This document shows positions 24,746-34,050 of a DNA stretch of 64,000 nt, piece after piece. The notes under the pieces are model-generated. The model searched no databases and had not been told where the DNA came from. It was given only the letters and a program-made list of their open reading frames with translations. Position 1 is the stretch's first letter. Each line of letters starts with the position of its first letter. Position numbers and translations under genes: made by a program. Location: assembly GCF_031177825.1 (NCBI RefSeq), contig NZ_JAPSKE010000009.1:62001-126000 (forward strand), read 5' to 3'. Source of the stretch: Paenibacillus sp. (GTDB lineage: Bacteria > Bacillota > Bacilli > Paenibacillales > YIM-B00363).

Positions 24746-24764
24746 CTTGCGGTGATGATCCCTC

Positions 24765-25604
24765 ATGACTACTTTGATCGAGGAAGCTCCTTCTTGCCTT
24801 TATGCCGCCGAGGTTCGCAAACGGATCGGAGAGCCGTCCGTGTACCCGCTGCACCGTCACGAGGATCACGGCGAGCTGCTCTTGATCGTAGAAGGGGAGG
24901 CCCGCTACGTCGTCGATCTGACGCCCTTCGTTGCGCGGCAAGGCGACCTCGTCTTCTTCCCGCCCGGTGTCTGGCATCAGGAAGCGTCCGAGCCCTCGGC
25001 GCCGTTCCGATTTTATTACCTCGGGCATCAAGGACTGCGCGTCGCGGGGCTCGCGCCCGACCGGTTCGACGAGCCGGGGAAGCCGTGCTTTCTCCCGACC
25101 CGGGACCGGTTTCCGGCGATGAAGGCCGCCTTCGAGCGGCTGATCGAAGAGTTCGGCGACGCCGCGCCCGAATACCAAGAAGCTGTCGACGCCTTGCTTC
25201 GGCTGCTCGTCGTCGACGTGCTGCGGCTGCTCCGGTATCCCGACAGAGCCGCAGGGCGTCCCGCCCCCGACCGGACGGTGCGCCTCGCGACGCTGTTCAT
25301 GAACGACCGTTACAGCCTGCCGCTGACGCTGGACGACGTCGCGGCCGCGGTTCATCTCAGCCCGTTCCATTTGTCGCGGCTGTTCCGACGGGAGAGGGGG
25401 CTGTCCCCGATCCAGTATTTGATCCGATGCCGCATCGAAGCGGCCAAGCGGCTGCTGCTCACGACCGGCGACAGCGTCGACAAGATCGCCGCGTCGGTCG
25501 GCTACGAAAGCCCTACGGCGTTCCATCGCCAGTTCAAGCGCGCGACCGGGACAAGCCCCGGAAAATACCGTAAAGATTTACTTACTTTTAATAACCAAGT
25601 ATAA
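24765..25604 (+). CDS. AraC-family transcriptional regulator
   Basis: Regulator of 279 residues. An N-terminal cupin-like sensing domain (LHRHEDHGELLLIVEGEA, then FFPPGVWH) precedes two helix-turn-helix motifs: LDDVAAAVHLSPFHLSRLFRR and IAASVGYESPTAFHRQFKR. It is transcribed away from the PhyH oxygenase and probably activates it in response to that enzyme's substrate. The histidines in the cupin may bind a metal or a small polar ligand. The DsbA-like gene follows 29 bp downstream and may be cotranscribed. Confidence 0.9.
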   Translation: MTTLIEEAPSCLYAAEVRKRIGEPSVYPLHRHEDHGELLLIVEGEARYVVDLTPFVARQGDLVFFPPGVWHQEASEPSAPFRFYYLGHQGLRVAGLAPDRFDEPGKPCFLPTRDRFPAMKAAFERLIEEFGDAAPEYQEAVDALLRLLVVDVLRLLRYPDRAAGRPAPDRTVRLATLFMNDRYSLPLTLDDVAAAVHLSPFHLSRLFRRERGLSPIQYLIRCRIEAAKRLLLTTGDSVDKIAASVGYESPTAFHRQFKRATGTSPGKYRKDLLTFNNQV

Positions 25605-25633
25605 TTGAGAAAACCAATGGAGGTGGCCGCGCG

Positions 25634-26359
25634 ATGAAAGTGGAAATTTGGTCGGACTTCGTGTGTCCGTTTTGTTATATCGGCAAGCGGCGGTTCGAGG
25701 AGGCGCTCGCGTCGCTGCCGTTCCGGGACGACGTCGAAGTCGTCTACCGCAGCTTCGAACTCGACCCGCGGATGGAGAAGGGCGTCGCATACAACGTACA
25801 TGAGGCTTTGGCGAAAAAGTACGGCATGAGCCTCGAGCAAGCGAGGCAGTCGAACGCCGGCTTAGCCGCCCAGGCGAAGCAGGTGGGTCTGGAGTACAAT
25901 TACGACGAGTGGAAATTCACGAACACATTCGACGCGCATCGGCTCGCGCACTTCGCCGCGTCGGAAGGCAAGGCGCACGAGATGACCGAACGGCTGCTGC
26001 ACGCGTACTTCACCGAAGCGAAGCATCTCGGCGACCGGGAGACGCTGGCGGACCTCGCGGCGGAGGTCGGATTGCACCGCGAAGCGGCGCTTGAGGCGCT
26101 TGCGGGCGACGCGTTCGCGGACGCCGTGCGCGCCGACGAGAGCGACGGCTCCGCCCTCGGCATTCGCGGCGTGCCGTTCTTCGTCATCGACCGCAAGTAC
26201 GGCATCTCCGGCGCCCAGCCGACGGCGACGTTCGTCAGCGCGCTGCAGCAGGCTTGGGACGAGAGCCGTCCGTCGCTTACCTTGCTCGGCGCCGATGCCG
26301 AGAGCGGCGGCGAAGCGTGCGCCGACGGCGCATGCGCCGTGCCGAACGCGAAGGAGTGA
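25634..26359 (+). CDS. DsbA/FrnE-family thiol-disulfide oxidoreductase
   Basis: Thioredoxin-fold cytoplasmic protein of 241 residues with the redox motif CPFC at residues 11-14 and the cis-proline loop IRGVPFFVI. FrnE-type features are the helical insertion and a second C-terminal cysteine pair (EACADGACAV). Relatives act in disulfide handling and oxidative stress, or as 2-hydroxychromene isomerase-like enzymes. No signal peptide. RBS GGAGG ten bases before ATG; a rho-independent terminator follows. Confidence 0.88.
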   Translation: MKVEIWSDFVCPFCYIGKRRFEEALASLPFRDDVEVVYRSFELDPRMEKGVAYNVHEALAKKYGMSLEQARQSNAGLAAQAKQVGLEYNYDEWKFTNTFDAHRLAHFAASEGKAHEMTERLLHAYFTEAKHLGDRETLADLAAEVGLHREAALEALAGDAFADAVRADESDGSALGIRGVPFFVIDRKYGISGAQPTATFVSALQQAWDESRPSLTLLGADAESGGEACADGACAVPNAKE

Positions 26360-26369
26360 CGAACGGTTG

Positions 26370-26403
26370 AAGCCGTCCCGAATCGTCGGGGCGGCTCTTT
26401 TTC
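26370..26403 (+). terminator. Terminator after the DsbA-like gene
   Basis: GCCGTCCCGA pairs with TCGGGGCGGC (one G-U) around ATCG and is followed by TCTTTTT, 12 bases after the stop codon. Confidence 0.85.
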
Positions 26404-26413
26404 GCGTCGGGAC

Positions 26414-26565
26414 GGAAAACCTCCGCCTGCACCGCGAGACGGAAAACCTCCCTCTGAATCGGCGCAATATCGAAATCGAAGGCGGATTTCGCCGAACAAG
26501 GCGGAGGTTTTCCCTCTCGTGCGCCGAAGCCGCCCCGATTTCGCGAGATGAGAGGGAGCTTTTCC
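26414..26565. repeat. Cluster of inverted 11-bp GGAAAACCTCC/GGAGSTTTTCC elements
   Basis: Arms at 26414-26424 and 26441-26451 (GGAAAACCTCC) face arms at 26503-26513 (GGAGGTTTTCC) and 26555-26565 (GGAGCTTTTCC). The last copy with its flank GAGAGGGAG resembles the element at 14203-14280. No gene is credible in 26360-26718. Confidence 0.6.
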
Positions 26566-26662
26566 GGTTCAGCGGCACGAACGATTTCCGTCGATTCAGC
26601 TCGGCTGAGCGAAGGGAAGACGAGGACAAGGAGCGCCGGTTGAGAACACCTTCCCCTCCCCC

Positions 26663-26709
26663 ACGAAAAAGAACCGTACCCCGGATCGCCTCGGCGACCT
26701 GGGGTACGG
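26663..26709 (-). terminator. Terminator of the secreted protein gene at 26719
   Basis: CCGTACCCC and GGGGTACGG form the stem, with an inner GGATCGCC/GGCGACC pairing, and TTCTTTTTCG follows on the minus strand, directly after the stop at 26719. Confidence 0.85.
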
Positions 26710-26718
26710 CCCTGTTGT

Positions 26719-28200
26719 TTACGGCAGCGGCACGACGAGCACCTCGAACGGCATGAACGAGCCGGACGCGGCGCCGAGCTCCAGCTCGACGGACGCTTCC
26801 GCGCCGCTCGTGCGGCCGATCGCGTACCCCTCGCCGACATGCAGCGCGTCCGTCTTCACGACGTCGCCGTCGAATTTGACCGCGCCCATGTACAAGCCGC
26901 GAAGCGGCACCAGCACGAACGCGGCCTTGCCCGGCGACTCGATCTTCAGTCGGTAGATAACGCCGTAGTTGCCGAAGTTTTGCGCGGGCTCGCCGGTGAC
27001 GGCGTCCGTGCCGACGGCGTAGTGACCGCTCAAGCTGCCGACGGCGCCGATTCGGATGCGCGCCGGCTCGCCCGGCTCCCACTCGGCGGCGTCGGCCGTC
27101 AGCCGGATTTCGCTGACCGGGAACGTCCCGCGATCATGGATGTCCCGGGCGGCGAACGGCGTCGACCTCGCGACGGCGAGCGGCTCCGATGCGGGCGCCG
27201 CGACGACGTCGAACCGGAGCGCGCCGTCCGTCGTCACGTCGAAGACGGCGTGCGCGCCGTCCATCGGCGAAAGCGGCTCCGTCCGGTACAGGACGACGGT
27301 CTCGCCCGGCCCGACGGTCCGGCGATCCTCCGCGCCTCCGGCAAGCCACGCCGCCAGCGCCTCGCGGCCTTGCTTCGCGTAGTCCTTGGATCGAGCGGCG
27401 ACGCCTTGGCGCGTGAAGGCTACCGTGACCGGAGCGTCGCTTTCGTTCGTCGCGAGCCATCCGACCGTCGCCGCCGCCTTCATGCCGTTCACGTGCGTCA
27501 GGAACAGCCGCGCGTCGCCATCGACCTCGTCGCGGTACAGGACGCCGAACTCGCGGAACGTCTCCGGGCTGTCGCTGAACAACAGCGTCCGGGACGACGC
27601 GTCGGGCGTCGCCGTCGCCGCGACGAGCGGATAAGCCCCGTACCGGGCGAAGTCGATCGGCACGAAGTTCGGCTCGGCCGGATTCACCGGCTTCGCGAAC
27701 GGAAATTCCGGATCGGCGACGGTCGCCTTCCTCGCGACGGGATCGTACCCGACGTACAGTCCCATGTAATCCGCGATCGCCCGGATCGACAGCAGCAGAC
27801 GTCCGTCCTTCACGAGCCCCAGCCCGTCGAACGGCGCGGGCATGTCGTTCACCCACGCCTGCATCGCGCCTTGGTTGACGTGAATGCGGGTTTCGTCGTT
27901 CCGAAGAACCGCGTCGTAGCTCTTGGGGTCGTACTCCGCCGTAAATCCGAACGCTTCGGCGAGCTGCCGCGCCGCCACGTACACCCGTCCGTTATGTATC
28001 GTCATCGGATACGTCGTCGCCGGCGCGCGGCCGTTCACCGATACGCTGCCCCGGTCGATGTCGAAGACGACCTCCCGCGTCGACGTCCGCGGAGCCGCTT
28101 CGTCCGCCGACGATGTATCCGGCCATGCGGCCGCGCCGCCTAAGAGCAGCGCGGCGGACAGCGACGCGGCGAGGATCCTTTTTGCAAGCCAATGCTTCAT
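26719..28200 (-). CDS. Secreted protein with copper-amine-oxidase-like N-terminal domain
   Basis: Exported protein of 493 residues: a signal peptide (MKHWLAKRILAASLSAALLL, then AWPDTSSADEA) followed by a copper amine oxidase N domain (about 48-160) with VNGRAP, GRVYVAARQLAEAFGF and GRLLLSIRAIADYMGL. The remaining 330 residues are beta-rich with no known catalytic motif. Such proteins are wall- or matrix-associated in paenibacilli. ATG 28200 follows GGAGG by ten bases. It lies 85 bp after the EEP gene on the same strand; a strong terminator follows. Confidence 0.75.
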   Translation of the reverse strand: MKHWLAKRILAASLSAALLLGGAAAWPDTSSADEAAPRTSTREVVFDIDRGSVSVNGRAPATTYPMTIHNGRVYVAARQLAEAFGFTAEYDPKSYDAVLRNDETRIHVNQGAMQAWVNDMPAPFDGLGLVKDGRLLLSIRAIADYMGLYVGYDPVARKATVADPEFPFAKPVNPAEPNFVPIDFARYGAYPLVAATATPDASSRTLLFSDSPETFREFGVLYRDEVDGDARLFLTHVNGMKAAATVGWLATNESDAPVTVAFTRQGVAARSKDYAKQGREALAAWLAGGAEDRRTVGPGETVVLYRTEPLSPMDGAHAVFDVTTDGALRFDVVAAPASEPLAVARSTPFAARDIHDRGTFPVSEIRLTADAAEWEPGEPARIRIGAVGSLSGHYAVGTDAVTGEPAQNFGNYGVIYRLKIESPGKAAFVLVPLRGLYMGAVKFDGDVVKTDALHVGEGYAIGRTSGAEASVELELGAASGSFMPFEVLVVPLP

Positions 28201-28285
28201 CCCGTCAACGCCTCCGTTCCATCTCTCCATAACAATAGAGACGCCGGCGGGTACGCATAAGTTTCGTCGAACGCTCTTACAATTT

Positions 28286-29086
28286 CTACCGAATCCGAAG
28301 CGAAGCGACGATCGGATAATGGTCCGACGGGTACCCGCCGCCCACGACGTCGCGGACCACCTCGACAGACTTCACGTCGCACTCCTCCGTTACGAAAATG
28401 TAGTCGATCGGCTCCCCTTCCGCCCCGCCTCGGAAGTCGTGCGCCGTCAAGCCGGCTCGCCCGTCGGGAAGCGCGCCGTAGGCATCGGCGAGTCGCGTCG
28501 CCATCCGCTCCTCGGCTTCCCCGCGCAAGTAGCGCACCGGCTCATGCGACGGATGGCAGTTGAAGTCGCCCGTCAAAATCAGCGGCAGCTCCGCCTCCGC
28601 GCGCGCCTCGTCGATGCGCCTGCCGACGAGACGGCTGCCCCGAATGCGCGCCTCCCGCCCGCGATGGTCGAGATGGGTATTGAAGAAATACAGCTCTCGC
28701 CCCGTCGCGCGGTGACGGAATCTGCCCCTCGTGCAGATGCGAGGCAGATCGGCGTCCCAACCGACCGAGGCGGGAACCTCCGGCGCGTCGGACAACCAGA
28801 ATTGACCGAAGTCGACTACGACGAGCTCGCTTTTCTTGTAAAAAATCGCGTTAAACTCCCCCTCCGCGCCGCCGAGCCGTCCCATCCCGAGACGCCCGAA
28901 TTCGGGAAGACGCTCGTCGAGGTCGGTCAGCATATCGATCAGCCCCTCCTGCGTGCCGATCAGCAGCGGATCATACCGGCGAATCGTACGAACGACTTTC
29001 TCGACCCGGCGCGGCCAGGCGTTCGCACCGTCCCCGGCATTGTTGTAGCGCAAGTTAAAAGACATGACGTTGAACTCGATCGTCAT
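28286..29086 (-). CDS. Endonuclease/exonuclease/phosphatase (EEP) family hydrolase
   Basis: Metal-dependent phosphoesterase of the DNase I-like EEP superfamily, 266 residues. Its motifs are VMSFNLRYNN, GTQEG (metal glutamate), FFNTHLDHRG, LTGDFNCHPSHEP, EPIDYIFV and the terminal SDHYPIVA. It has no signal peptide. Members hydrolyse nucleic acids, inositol phosphates or sugar-phosphate diesters. An alternative start, ATG 29125, has GGAG four bases upstream. It follows the PHP hydrolase by about 50-90 bp, so the two are probably cotranscribed and may act in sequence on a phosphorylated substrate. Confidence 0.85.
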   Translation of the reverse strand: MTIEFNVMSFNLRYNNAGDGANAWPRRVEKVVRTIRRYDPLLIGTQEGLIDMLTDLDERLPEFGRLGMGRLGGAEGEFNAIFYKKSELVVVDFGQFWLSDAPEVPASVGWDADLPRICTRGRFRHRATGRELYFFNTHLDHRGREARIRGSRLVGRRIDEARAEAELPLILTGDFNCHPSHEPVRYLRGEAEERMATRLADAYGALPDGRAGLTAHDFRGGAEGEPIDYIFVTEECDVKSVEVVRDVVGGGYPSDHYPIVASLRIR

Positions 29087-29178
29087 TCCGGATATACCCC
29101 CAAGCTTTGTAAGTATCGTTTGCATGTTTCTCCGTTCCGTATGCGTACGGGCTCGGCCTCGGCGGGATCCTGCTCGGC

Positions 29179-30444
29179 CTACGAGATCTCCTCGAAATAA
29201 ATCGCGTTCGTGACGGCCGCGAGCAGCGTTGCGTCGACCTCCGCGAAATGTCTCCACACCTCCGCGCGGTAGAACGTGTCGCCCGCCGCCAAGCGGTGCG
29301 TCCATGCGAAAGCGCCGTCGGCTTCGATCGTCAGCTCCGCTGCCGTCCCCTTGTTGCCGATCAGCTTCAAGACGTCGCCCACTCGCAAGGCCGAAGCCTC
29401 CAGTCGAACTTCGCCGACCGCCCCGCGCGGCACGACGGCGCCGATGCCGTATCCGCCCGCTTGCAGCGCGACGAACGGACCTTCCGGCGCATAGCTCAGC
29501 ACGACGCCGCCTCGTTCGATCCCGTCCAAGATGCCGGACACCGTCTTCGTGTCGCTGTACACCCATGTCGTCGGCCGGGCATGGCGAATATGAGGATGCG
29601 GGCGGTGCGTATCGCTGCCGCCGACCGCCGTCAGGCGCCGCCCGGCGACCAGCTGCTCGTGCCACCAGTTGAGCGTATGCAGATTCGCTTCCCGCCACGG
29701 GCCGTTCCAAATTTCGACCCAGTCGAAGTCGACGTCGAAATCCCACAGCCACGGGCAATGGGTGCAGTGCGGATGGTTCAAGACGATCTTCGCGCCGCGC
29801 TCGCGGCCCGTCCGGATACGCCGGCGCACATCGTCCATGTTCGATACGCGAAAGTCGTCGAGCGGATCCGGCACCCCTAAGAAGTTGCTGTGGCCGAAGT
29901 TCGTCGTGAACTCCATGCCCGGGATCATGACGACGTCCGTCCGACGCGGATACGCGTCGTTCTGGCTCGTCGCATTATGATCCGTCATCGCGAGAAAGTC
30001 GCAGCCCAGCTCTTCCATGATCCTCGCGTTGTCTTCCAAGGTATACGTGCCGTCGCTATGGTCGCTGTGCATATGCAAGTCGCCCTTGAGCCATCTCGGG
30101 GCCGCCGGATCGAATCGGATCGCGACCGTCACCGTGCAGCCTTGCGGCGGCACCTCGTACGCGTTGTGCAGCACCGCCCAGTCGCCCGCGTTCAGCCGCC
30201 CCGCGAGATAGCCGGGCGTCGCCTTCTCCAACCCCACCGTAAACTGCTTGCGCGCGCCGCCGCTCCAGCCGCGAACCCGCGTCTCGTCCCGGAGCCCCAA
30301 GTCGATCGTCGCCTTGCCCTCGCCCTCTACGCGAACCGCGTAGCTGACCGTAATCGCCTCGACCCCTTGCGGCATCCGGAACGGGATTTCGATATAGGCG
30401 CTTTGCTCCTCGGGCGCGATATAACGCTCGAAGCATTGTTCCAT
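29179..30444 (-). CDS. PHP-domain metallohydrolase, CehA/McbA-like
   Basis: Protein of 421 residues. A beta-sandwich N-terminal domain (about 1-110) is followed by a PHP phosphoesterase domain whose metal motifs are GDLHMHSDHSDG (residues about 118-129), AMTDHNATS, IPGMEF, LNHPHC and the late GGSDTHRP. A C-terminal beta domain follows. PHP proteins of this kind hydrolyse phosphate or other esters in the cytoplasm. RBS GGAGG eight bases before ATG 30444. It is first in an operon with the EEP gene; a cre-like site and a LacI-type operator lie in its promoter region. Confidence 0.83.
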   Translation of the reverse strand: MEQCFERYIAPEEQSAYIEIPFRMPQGVEAITVSYAVRVEGEGKATIDLGLRDETRVRGWSGGARKQFTVGLEKATPGYLAGRLNAGDWAVLHNAYEVPPQGCTVTVAIRFDPAAPRWLKGDLHMHSDHSDGTYTLEDNARIMEELGCDFLAMTDHNATSQNDAYPRRTDVVMIPGMEFTTNFGHSNFLGVPDPLDDFRVSNMDDVRRRIRTGRERGAKIVLNHPHCTHCPWLWDFDVDFDWVEIWNGPWREANLHTLNWWHEQLVAGRRLTAVGGSDTHRPHPHIRHARPTTWVYSDTKTVSGILDGIERGGVVLSYAPEGPFVALQAGGYGIGAVVPRGAVGEVRLEASALRVGDVLKLIGNKGTAAELTIEADGAFAWTHRLAAGDTFYRAEVWRHFAEVDATLLAAVTNAIYFEEIS

Positions 30445-30466
30445 CGGCGTTTCCTCCTTATCCGCA

Positions 30467-30480
30467 TAACAGCGCTTACA
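30467..30480. promoter_or_regulatory. CcpA cre-like site before the PHP gene
   Basis: TGTAAGCGCTGTTA on the minus strand matches the cre consensus at 13 of 14 positions, 23 bp before the PHP start codon. Confidence 0.55.
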
Positions 30481-30537
30481 TACAATAAACCGGTCCGCGA
30501 CCCCGATGGACGCGGTGCGCAGCTTCGGCTCGATTCG

Positions 30538-30551
30538 TTAAACCGGTTTAA
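30538..30551. promoter_or_regulatory. LacI-family operator palindrome
   Basis: TTAAACCGGTTTAA is a perfect 14-bp palindrome with the central CG typical of LacI-family operators, between the LacI gene and the PHP gene. A partial copy (AATAAACCGGTCC) lies at 30484. Binding by the adjacent LacI protein is inferred. Confidence 0.65.
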
Positions 30552-30658
30552 AATCGATCAAGGAAAAACCGATCGCCCCGGTTCGTTAGACGACCGGTTC
30601 GACGGTTCCTTAAGTACAGCCCCGCGATCGGCTCAAACCGAGCCGCGGAGGCCGCCCC

Positions 30659-31675
30659 TCAGCGGGGCGCCTGCGCGGGCGCGGACGCGGTCGACCCTCT
30701 GCGAATCAACCGAGGGTCGAGCACGACCCGCTGCTTCGTTTGCTTCTCCCCGTGAATCTCCTGCGTAATGAGATCGACCACTTCTCTTCCCAAATCCGGA
30801 ATCGGCTGCGCGATCGTCGTCAGCGGCGGTTCCGCGAGCGACGCGATCAAGGTGTTGTCGAAGCCGACGACCGACAGCCGCGCCGGCACCGCAAGCCCCA
30901 TCGCCCGGCACACCTGCATGATGCCGATCGCGAGCAGATCGTTGCACGCGAAGACGGCCGTCGGCGGCTCGGGCAGCTCCAACAGCTGCCGCGCCGCCTC
31001 CTTCCCGCCTTCGATATCGAAGGAGCTGATGCGGATCAGCGCCTCGTCGACGGGCAATCCCGCTTCCTCCAGCGCCTTCTTGTAGCCTTCCACGCGCTCC
31101 CGGCTGCTCGACACGCTCAGGTTTTCCGCGATGACCGCGATGCGGGTATGCCCGAGCTCGACGAGATGGGACGCCGCAAGGTAGCCCCCGCGGAAGTCGT
31201 CGACCCGCACCGTATCGACGGAGAGGCGCCGGCTTTCCCGCGCGATCAACGCGACGGGCAACCTCGCGTCGAGCAGCGACTTCACCGACTTGTCGCTCTG
31301 CATGCCCGTGGCGAGAATAATGCCGTCCACCCGCTTCTGCCGAAGCCAAGCGAGGTATTTCTCCTCCTTGTCCGCGTCGTTATCCGTGCTGCAAATGACG
31401 ACGTTGTACCCCTTCTCGTGAGCGCGATCCTCGACGCTGCGCGCCACCTCCGCGAAAAACAGGTTGCCGAGATCGGGCAGCAGAAGTCCGATCGTGTTCG
31501 TCCGCTTCTTCGTCAGCGCCGACGCCACCAAGCTCGGCTGGTAATCGAGCTGCTTCATGACGTTCCGGACGTGCTGCCGCGTCTTATCGCTGATTCTTCC
31601 CGTTTCGTTAATGACCTTGGACACCGTGGCGATCGATACGCCCGCTTCCTTCGCCACGTCATAAATCGTTGCCAT
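30659..31675 (-). CDS. LacI-family transcriptional regulator
   Basis: Repressor of 338 residues: an N-terminal HTH (TIYDVAKEAGVSIATVSKVI) with hinge helix ALTKKRTNTIGLLLPDL and a periplasmic-binding-protein-like effector domain. It lies after the iol genes and before the PHP/EEP operon, all on one strand. The nearest clear operator is the TTAAACCGGTTTAA palindrome before the PHP gene; iol control is possible because no other regulator adjoins that cluster. An extended -10 (TGGTACAAT, -10 core at 31723-31728) suggests its own promoter. RBS GAGGT before ATG. Confidence 0.9.
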   Translation of the reverse strand: MATIYDVAKEAGVSIATVSKVINETGRISDKTRQHVRNVMKQLDYQPSLVASALTKKRTNTIGLLLPDLGNLFFAEVARSVEDRAHEKGYNVVICSTDNDADKEEKYLAWLRQKRVDGIILATGMQSDKSVKSLLDARLPVALIARESRRLSVDTVRVDDFRGGYLAASHLVELGHTRIAVIAENLSVSSSRERVEGYKKALEEAGLPVDEALIRISSFDIEGGKEAARQLLELPEPPTAVFACNDLLAIGIMQVCRAMGLAVPARLSVVGFDNTLIASLAEPPLTTIAQPIPDLGREVVDLITQEIHGEKQTKQRVVLDPRLIRRGSTASAPAQAPR

Positions 31676-31747
31676 CCGTTATCTACCTCATCGTCGCCGT
31701 CGTTCCGGTTCATTTTCCTACTATTGTACCAGAAAAGCGGGAGGCGT

Positions 31748-33196
31748 TTAGTACCTGGCGACGACCATTTTCTTGCGCGTGTAGAACTCTACCCCGTCCT
31801 TGCCGTTCGCGTGCAGGTCGCCGTAGAACGATTTCTTGTATCCGGAAAACGGAAAGAACGCCATCGGCGCCGGCACCCCGACGTTCACGCCGAGCATCCC
31901 CGCGTCGATCGACTCGCGGAACTGCCGAATCGCCCGAGCGTCGTTCGTGTACAAGCAAGCGCCGTTCGCGAATTCCGATTCGTTCGCGAGCGCGACGGCG
32001 TCGTCCAGCGTCTCGACCCGGACGATCTGCAGGACGGGGGCGAAAATTTCGTCGTTCCAAATTTTCATCCCGGCGCGCGCATGGTCGAAGATCGTCGGGC
32101 CGAGGAAGTAGCCGGGGGCCGACGCCCTCGCATGCTCCCGTCCGTCGAGCGCCAGCGTCGCGCCTTCCTGGACGCCCGCTTCGATGTACTGTACCGTCCG
32201 CGCCTTATGCGCCTCGCGGATGACCGGGCCGAGGAAGACGCCGGGCTCCATTCCGTCGCCGACGGATAGAGCTCGCGCCGCCTCTACGAGCTTCTCGACC
32301 AAGGCGTCGCCGACGCCGCCGACCGCCACGACGACGGAAGCCGCCATGCAGCGCTCTCCGGCCGAACCGAACGCGGCGCTCGTAATTTCCTTCACGGCGA
32401 GGTTCAGGTCGGCGTCCGGCAGTACGATCGAATGGTTTTTCGCGCCGCCGAGCGCCTGCACCCGCTTGCCGGCCGCCGCGGCGGACGTATACACGTACTC
32501 GGCCACAGGCTGCGACCCGACGAACGAGATCGCCGACACGTCGAGGTGCTCGAGCAGCCCGTTCACGACGTCGCGCGCTCCGTGCACGACGTTGAACACG
32601 CCGGCCGGCAGCCCCGCCTCGGCGAACAGCTCCGCGAGCCGGTTCGCCGTGAGCGGCGTCCGCTCCGACGGCTTCAGCACGAACGTATTTCCGCAAGCGA
32701 TCGCGAGCGGGAACATCCAGCACGGCACCATCATGGGGAAGTTGAACGGGGTGATGCCTCCGACGACGCCGACCGGATAGCGGTACATCGCCGACTCGAT
32801 GCCGGTCGCGATATCGGGCAGGTGACTTCCCATCAGGAGCGTCGGCGCGCCGGCGGCGAACTCGACGCATTCGATGCCGCGCTGCACTTCGCCGTACGCT
32901 TCCGTGTAGCTTTTTCCGTTTTCCAGGGTAACGAGCTTCGCCAGCTCCTCCCAGTGTTCGACCAAGAGCTGCTGATATTTGAAAAGGATTCTAGCGCGCC
33001 GCGGCACCGGCACCTTCTTCCAATCTTGGAATGCGTCCTTGGCCGCCCGTACGGCCGCGTCGAGCTCCGCCTTCGAAGACAGCGGCACCGTCGCGATTGT
33101 CTCGCCCGTCGCCGGATTCGGCACGTCGTCGCGATTCGCCGACGCCGACGGCGTCCATGCGCCGCCGATATAGTTCTGGATCGTCTGTATGCTCAT
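31748..33196 (-). CDS. iolA: CoA-acylating malonate-/methylmalonate-semialdehyde dehydrogenase
   Basis: NAD- and CoA-dependent aldehyde dehydrogenase of 482 residues that converts malonate semialdehyde to acetyl-CoA and CO2, the last step of inositol breakdown. The MmsA/IolA subfamily shows in [31 protein letters not shown], the catalytic cysteine in AGERCMA (Cys283) and the C-terminal [29 protein letters not shown] before ATG. It is the last gene of the iol cluster, seven bases after iolJ. Confidence 0.95.
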   Translation of the reverse strand: MSIQTIQNYIGGAWTPSASANRDDVPNPATGETIATVPLSSKAELDAAVRAAKDAFQDWKKVPVPRRARILFKYQQLLVEHWEELAKLVTLENGKSYTEAYGEVQRGIECVEFAAGAPTLLMGSHLPDIATGIESAMYRYPVGVVGGITPFNFPMMVPCWMFPLAIACGNTFVLKPSERTPLTANRLAELFAEAGLPAGVFNVVHGARDVVNGLLEHLDVSAISFVGSQPVAEYVYTSAAAAGKRVQALGGAKNHSIVLPDADLNLAVKEITSAAFGSAGERCMAASVVVAVGGVGDALVEKLVEAARALSVGDGMEPGVFLGPVIREAHKARTVQYIEAGVQEGATLALDGREHARASAPGYFLGPTIFDHARAGMKIWNDEIFAPVLQIVRVETLDDAVALANESEFANGACLYTNDARAIRQFRESIDAGMLGVNVGVPAPMAFFPFSGYKKSFYGDLHANGKDGVEFYTRKKMVVARY

Positions 33197-33202
33197 CGTT
33201 CC

Positions 33203-34045
33203 TTACTCCTTCCCCCAACCGAGGACTTCGAATTTCCGGATCGCTTCCGCCGTGACGGCTTCCATCGGCTTCGCGAACAGCTTGATGCGGTCGAACTCCG
33301 ACGGATGTGCCTCCATCTCTTCCCGCAGCGTCCGCCCGAATGCCATGCGGAGCGCCGTGCCGATGTTGATTTTCCCGAACCGGTGCCGGACGAGCCGTCG
33401 CAGGTCATCGTCCTTGACGCCGGTGGACCCGTGCAGCACGAGCGGCGTAGAGCCGACGCGCGCTTGGATAGCCGCCAATCGTTCGTAATCGATGCTCGCG
33501 CCTTGCGATTCCATTCGGTGCACCGTGCCGATCGACACCGCCACCGCGTCTACGCCCGTCTCCGCCACGAAGCGGCCGGCTTCTTCGGGATCCGTATACT
33601 CGTGCTTCAGCCCGAGCGACGGATCGCTGTAGCCGACAGAGCCGATCTCGGCCTCGAACGAGACGCCGCGCGACCGGGCGAGCGCCGCGATCCGCTTCGT
33701 CTCCGCGATGTTGTCCGCAAGCGGAAGCTGCGACCCGTCGAACATGACCGACGGATAACCGAACGCGATCGCCTGCTCGATCGTCGCATAATCCTTGCCG
33801 TGATCGAGGTGGACGCAGACGGGCACGCTCGCCTCGCGCGCGATCGTCAGCAGCATCGGCGCCAACATCGCGAACGGCATGTGCTTCAGCGCGACGACGT
33901 TCGTCGACAACATGACCGGCGCCCCGAGCCGTTCCGCGGCGCGCACGACCGCGATCGCGTCCTCATAGCCGAAGACGTTGAACGCCGGCACCGCGCGCGG
34001 CTTCCCGGCCGCCTCCTCCACCATCTCCTTCATCGATACGAGCAT
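33203..34045 (-). CDS. iolJ: 6-phospho-5-dehydro-2-deoxy-D-gluconate aldolase
   Basis: Class II (zinc) aldolase of 280 residues. It should split the phosphorylated IolC product into dihydroxyacetone phosphate and malonate semialdehyde. Fba-type motifs include VPAFNVFGYE, VCVHLDHGKDY (zinc histidine), EAEIGSVGY, LVLHGSTGV and GKINIGTALR. Start ATG 34045 lies five bases after the iolC stop, with GGAAGGG inside iolC. The longer frame upstream is iolC in another phase. Context separates it from glycolytic Fba. Confidence 0.92.
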   Translation of the reverse strand: MLVSMKEMVEEAAGKPRAVPAFNVFGYEDAIAVVRAAERLGAPVMLSTNVVALKHMPFAMLAPMLLTIAREASVPVCVHLDHGKDYATIEQAIAFGYPSVMFDGSQLPLADNIAETKRIAALARSRGVSFEAEIGSVGYSDPSLGLKHEYTDPEEAGRFVAETGVDAVAVSIGTVHRMESQGASIDYERLAAIQARVGSTPLVLHGSTGVKDDDLRRLVRHRFGKINIGTALRMAFGRTLREEMEAHPSEFDRIKLFAKPMEAVTAEAIRKFEVLGWGKE

Positions 34046-34050
34046 GGCGG

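Noticed and set aside
29087-29758. Long N-terminal extension of the EEP hydrolase
   Set aside because: Lies antiphase within the PHP gene and has no family similarity; the EEP motif begins right after ATG 29086.
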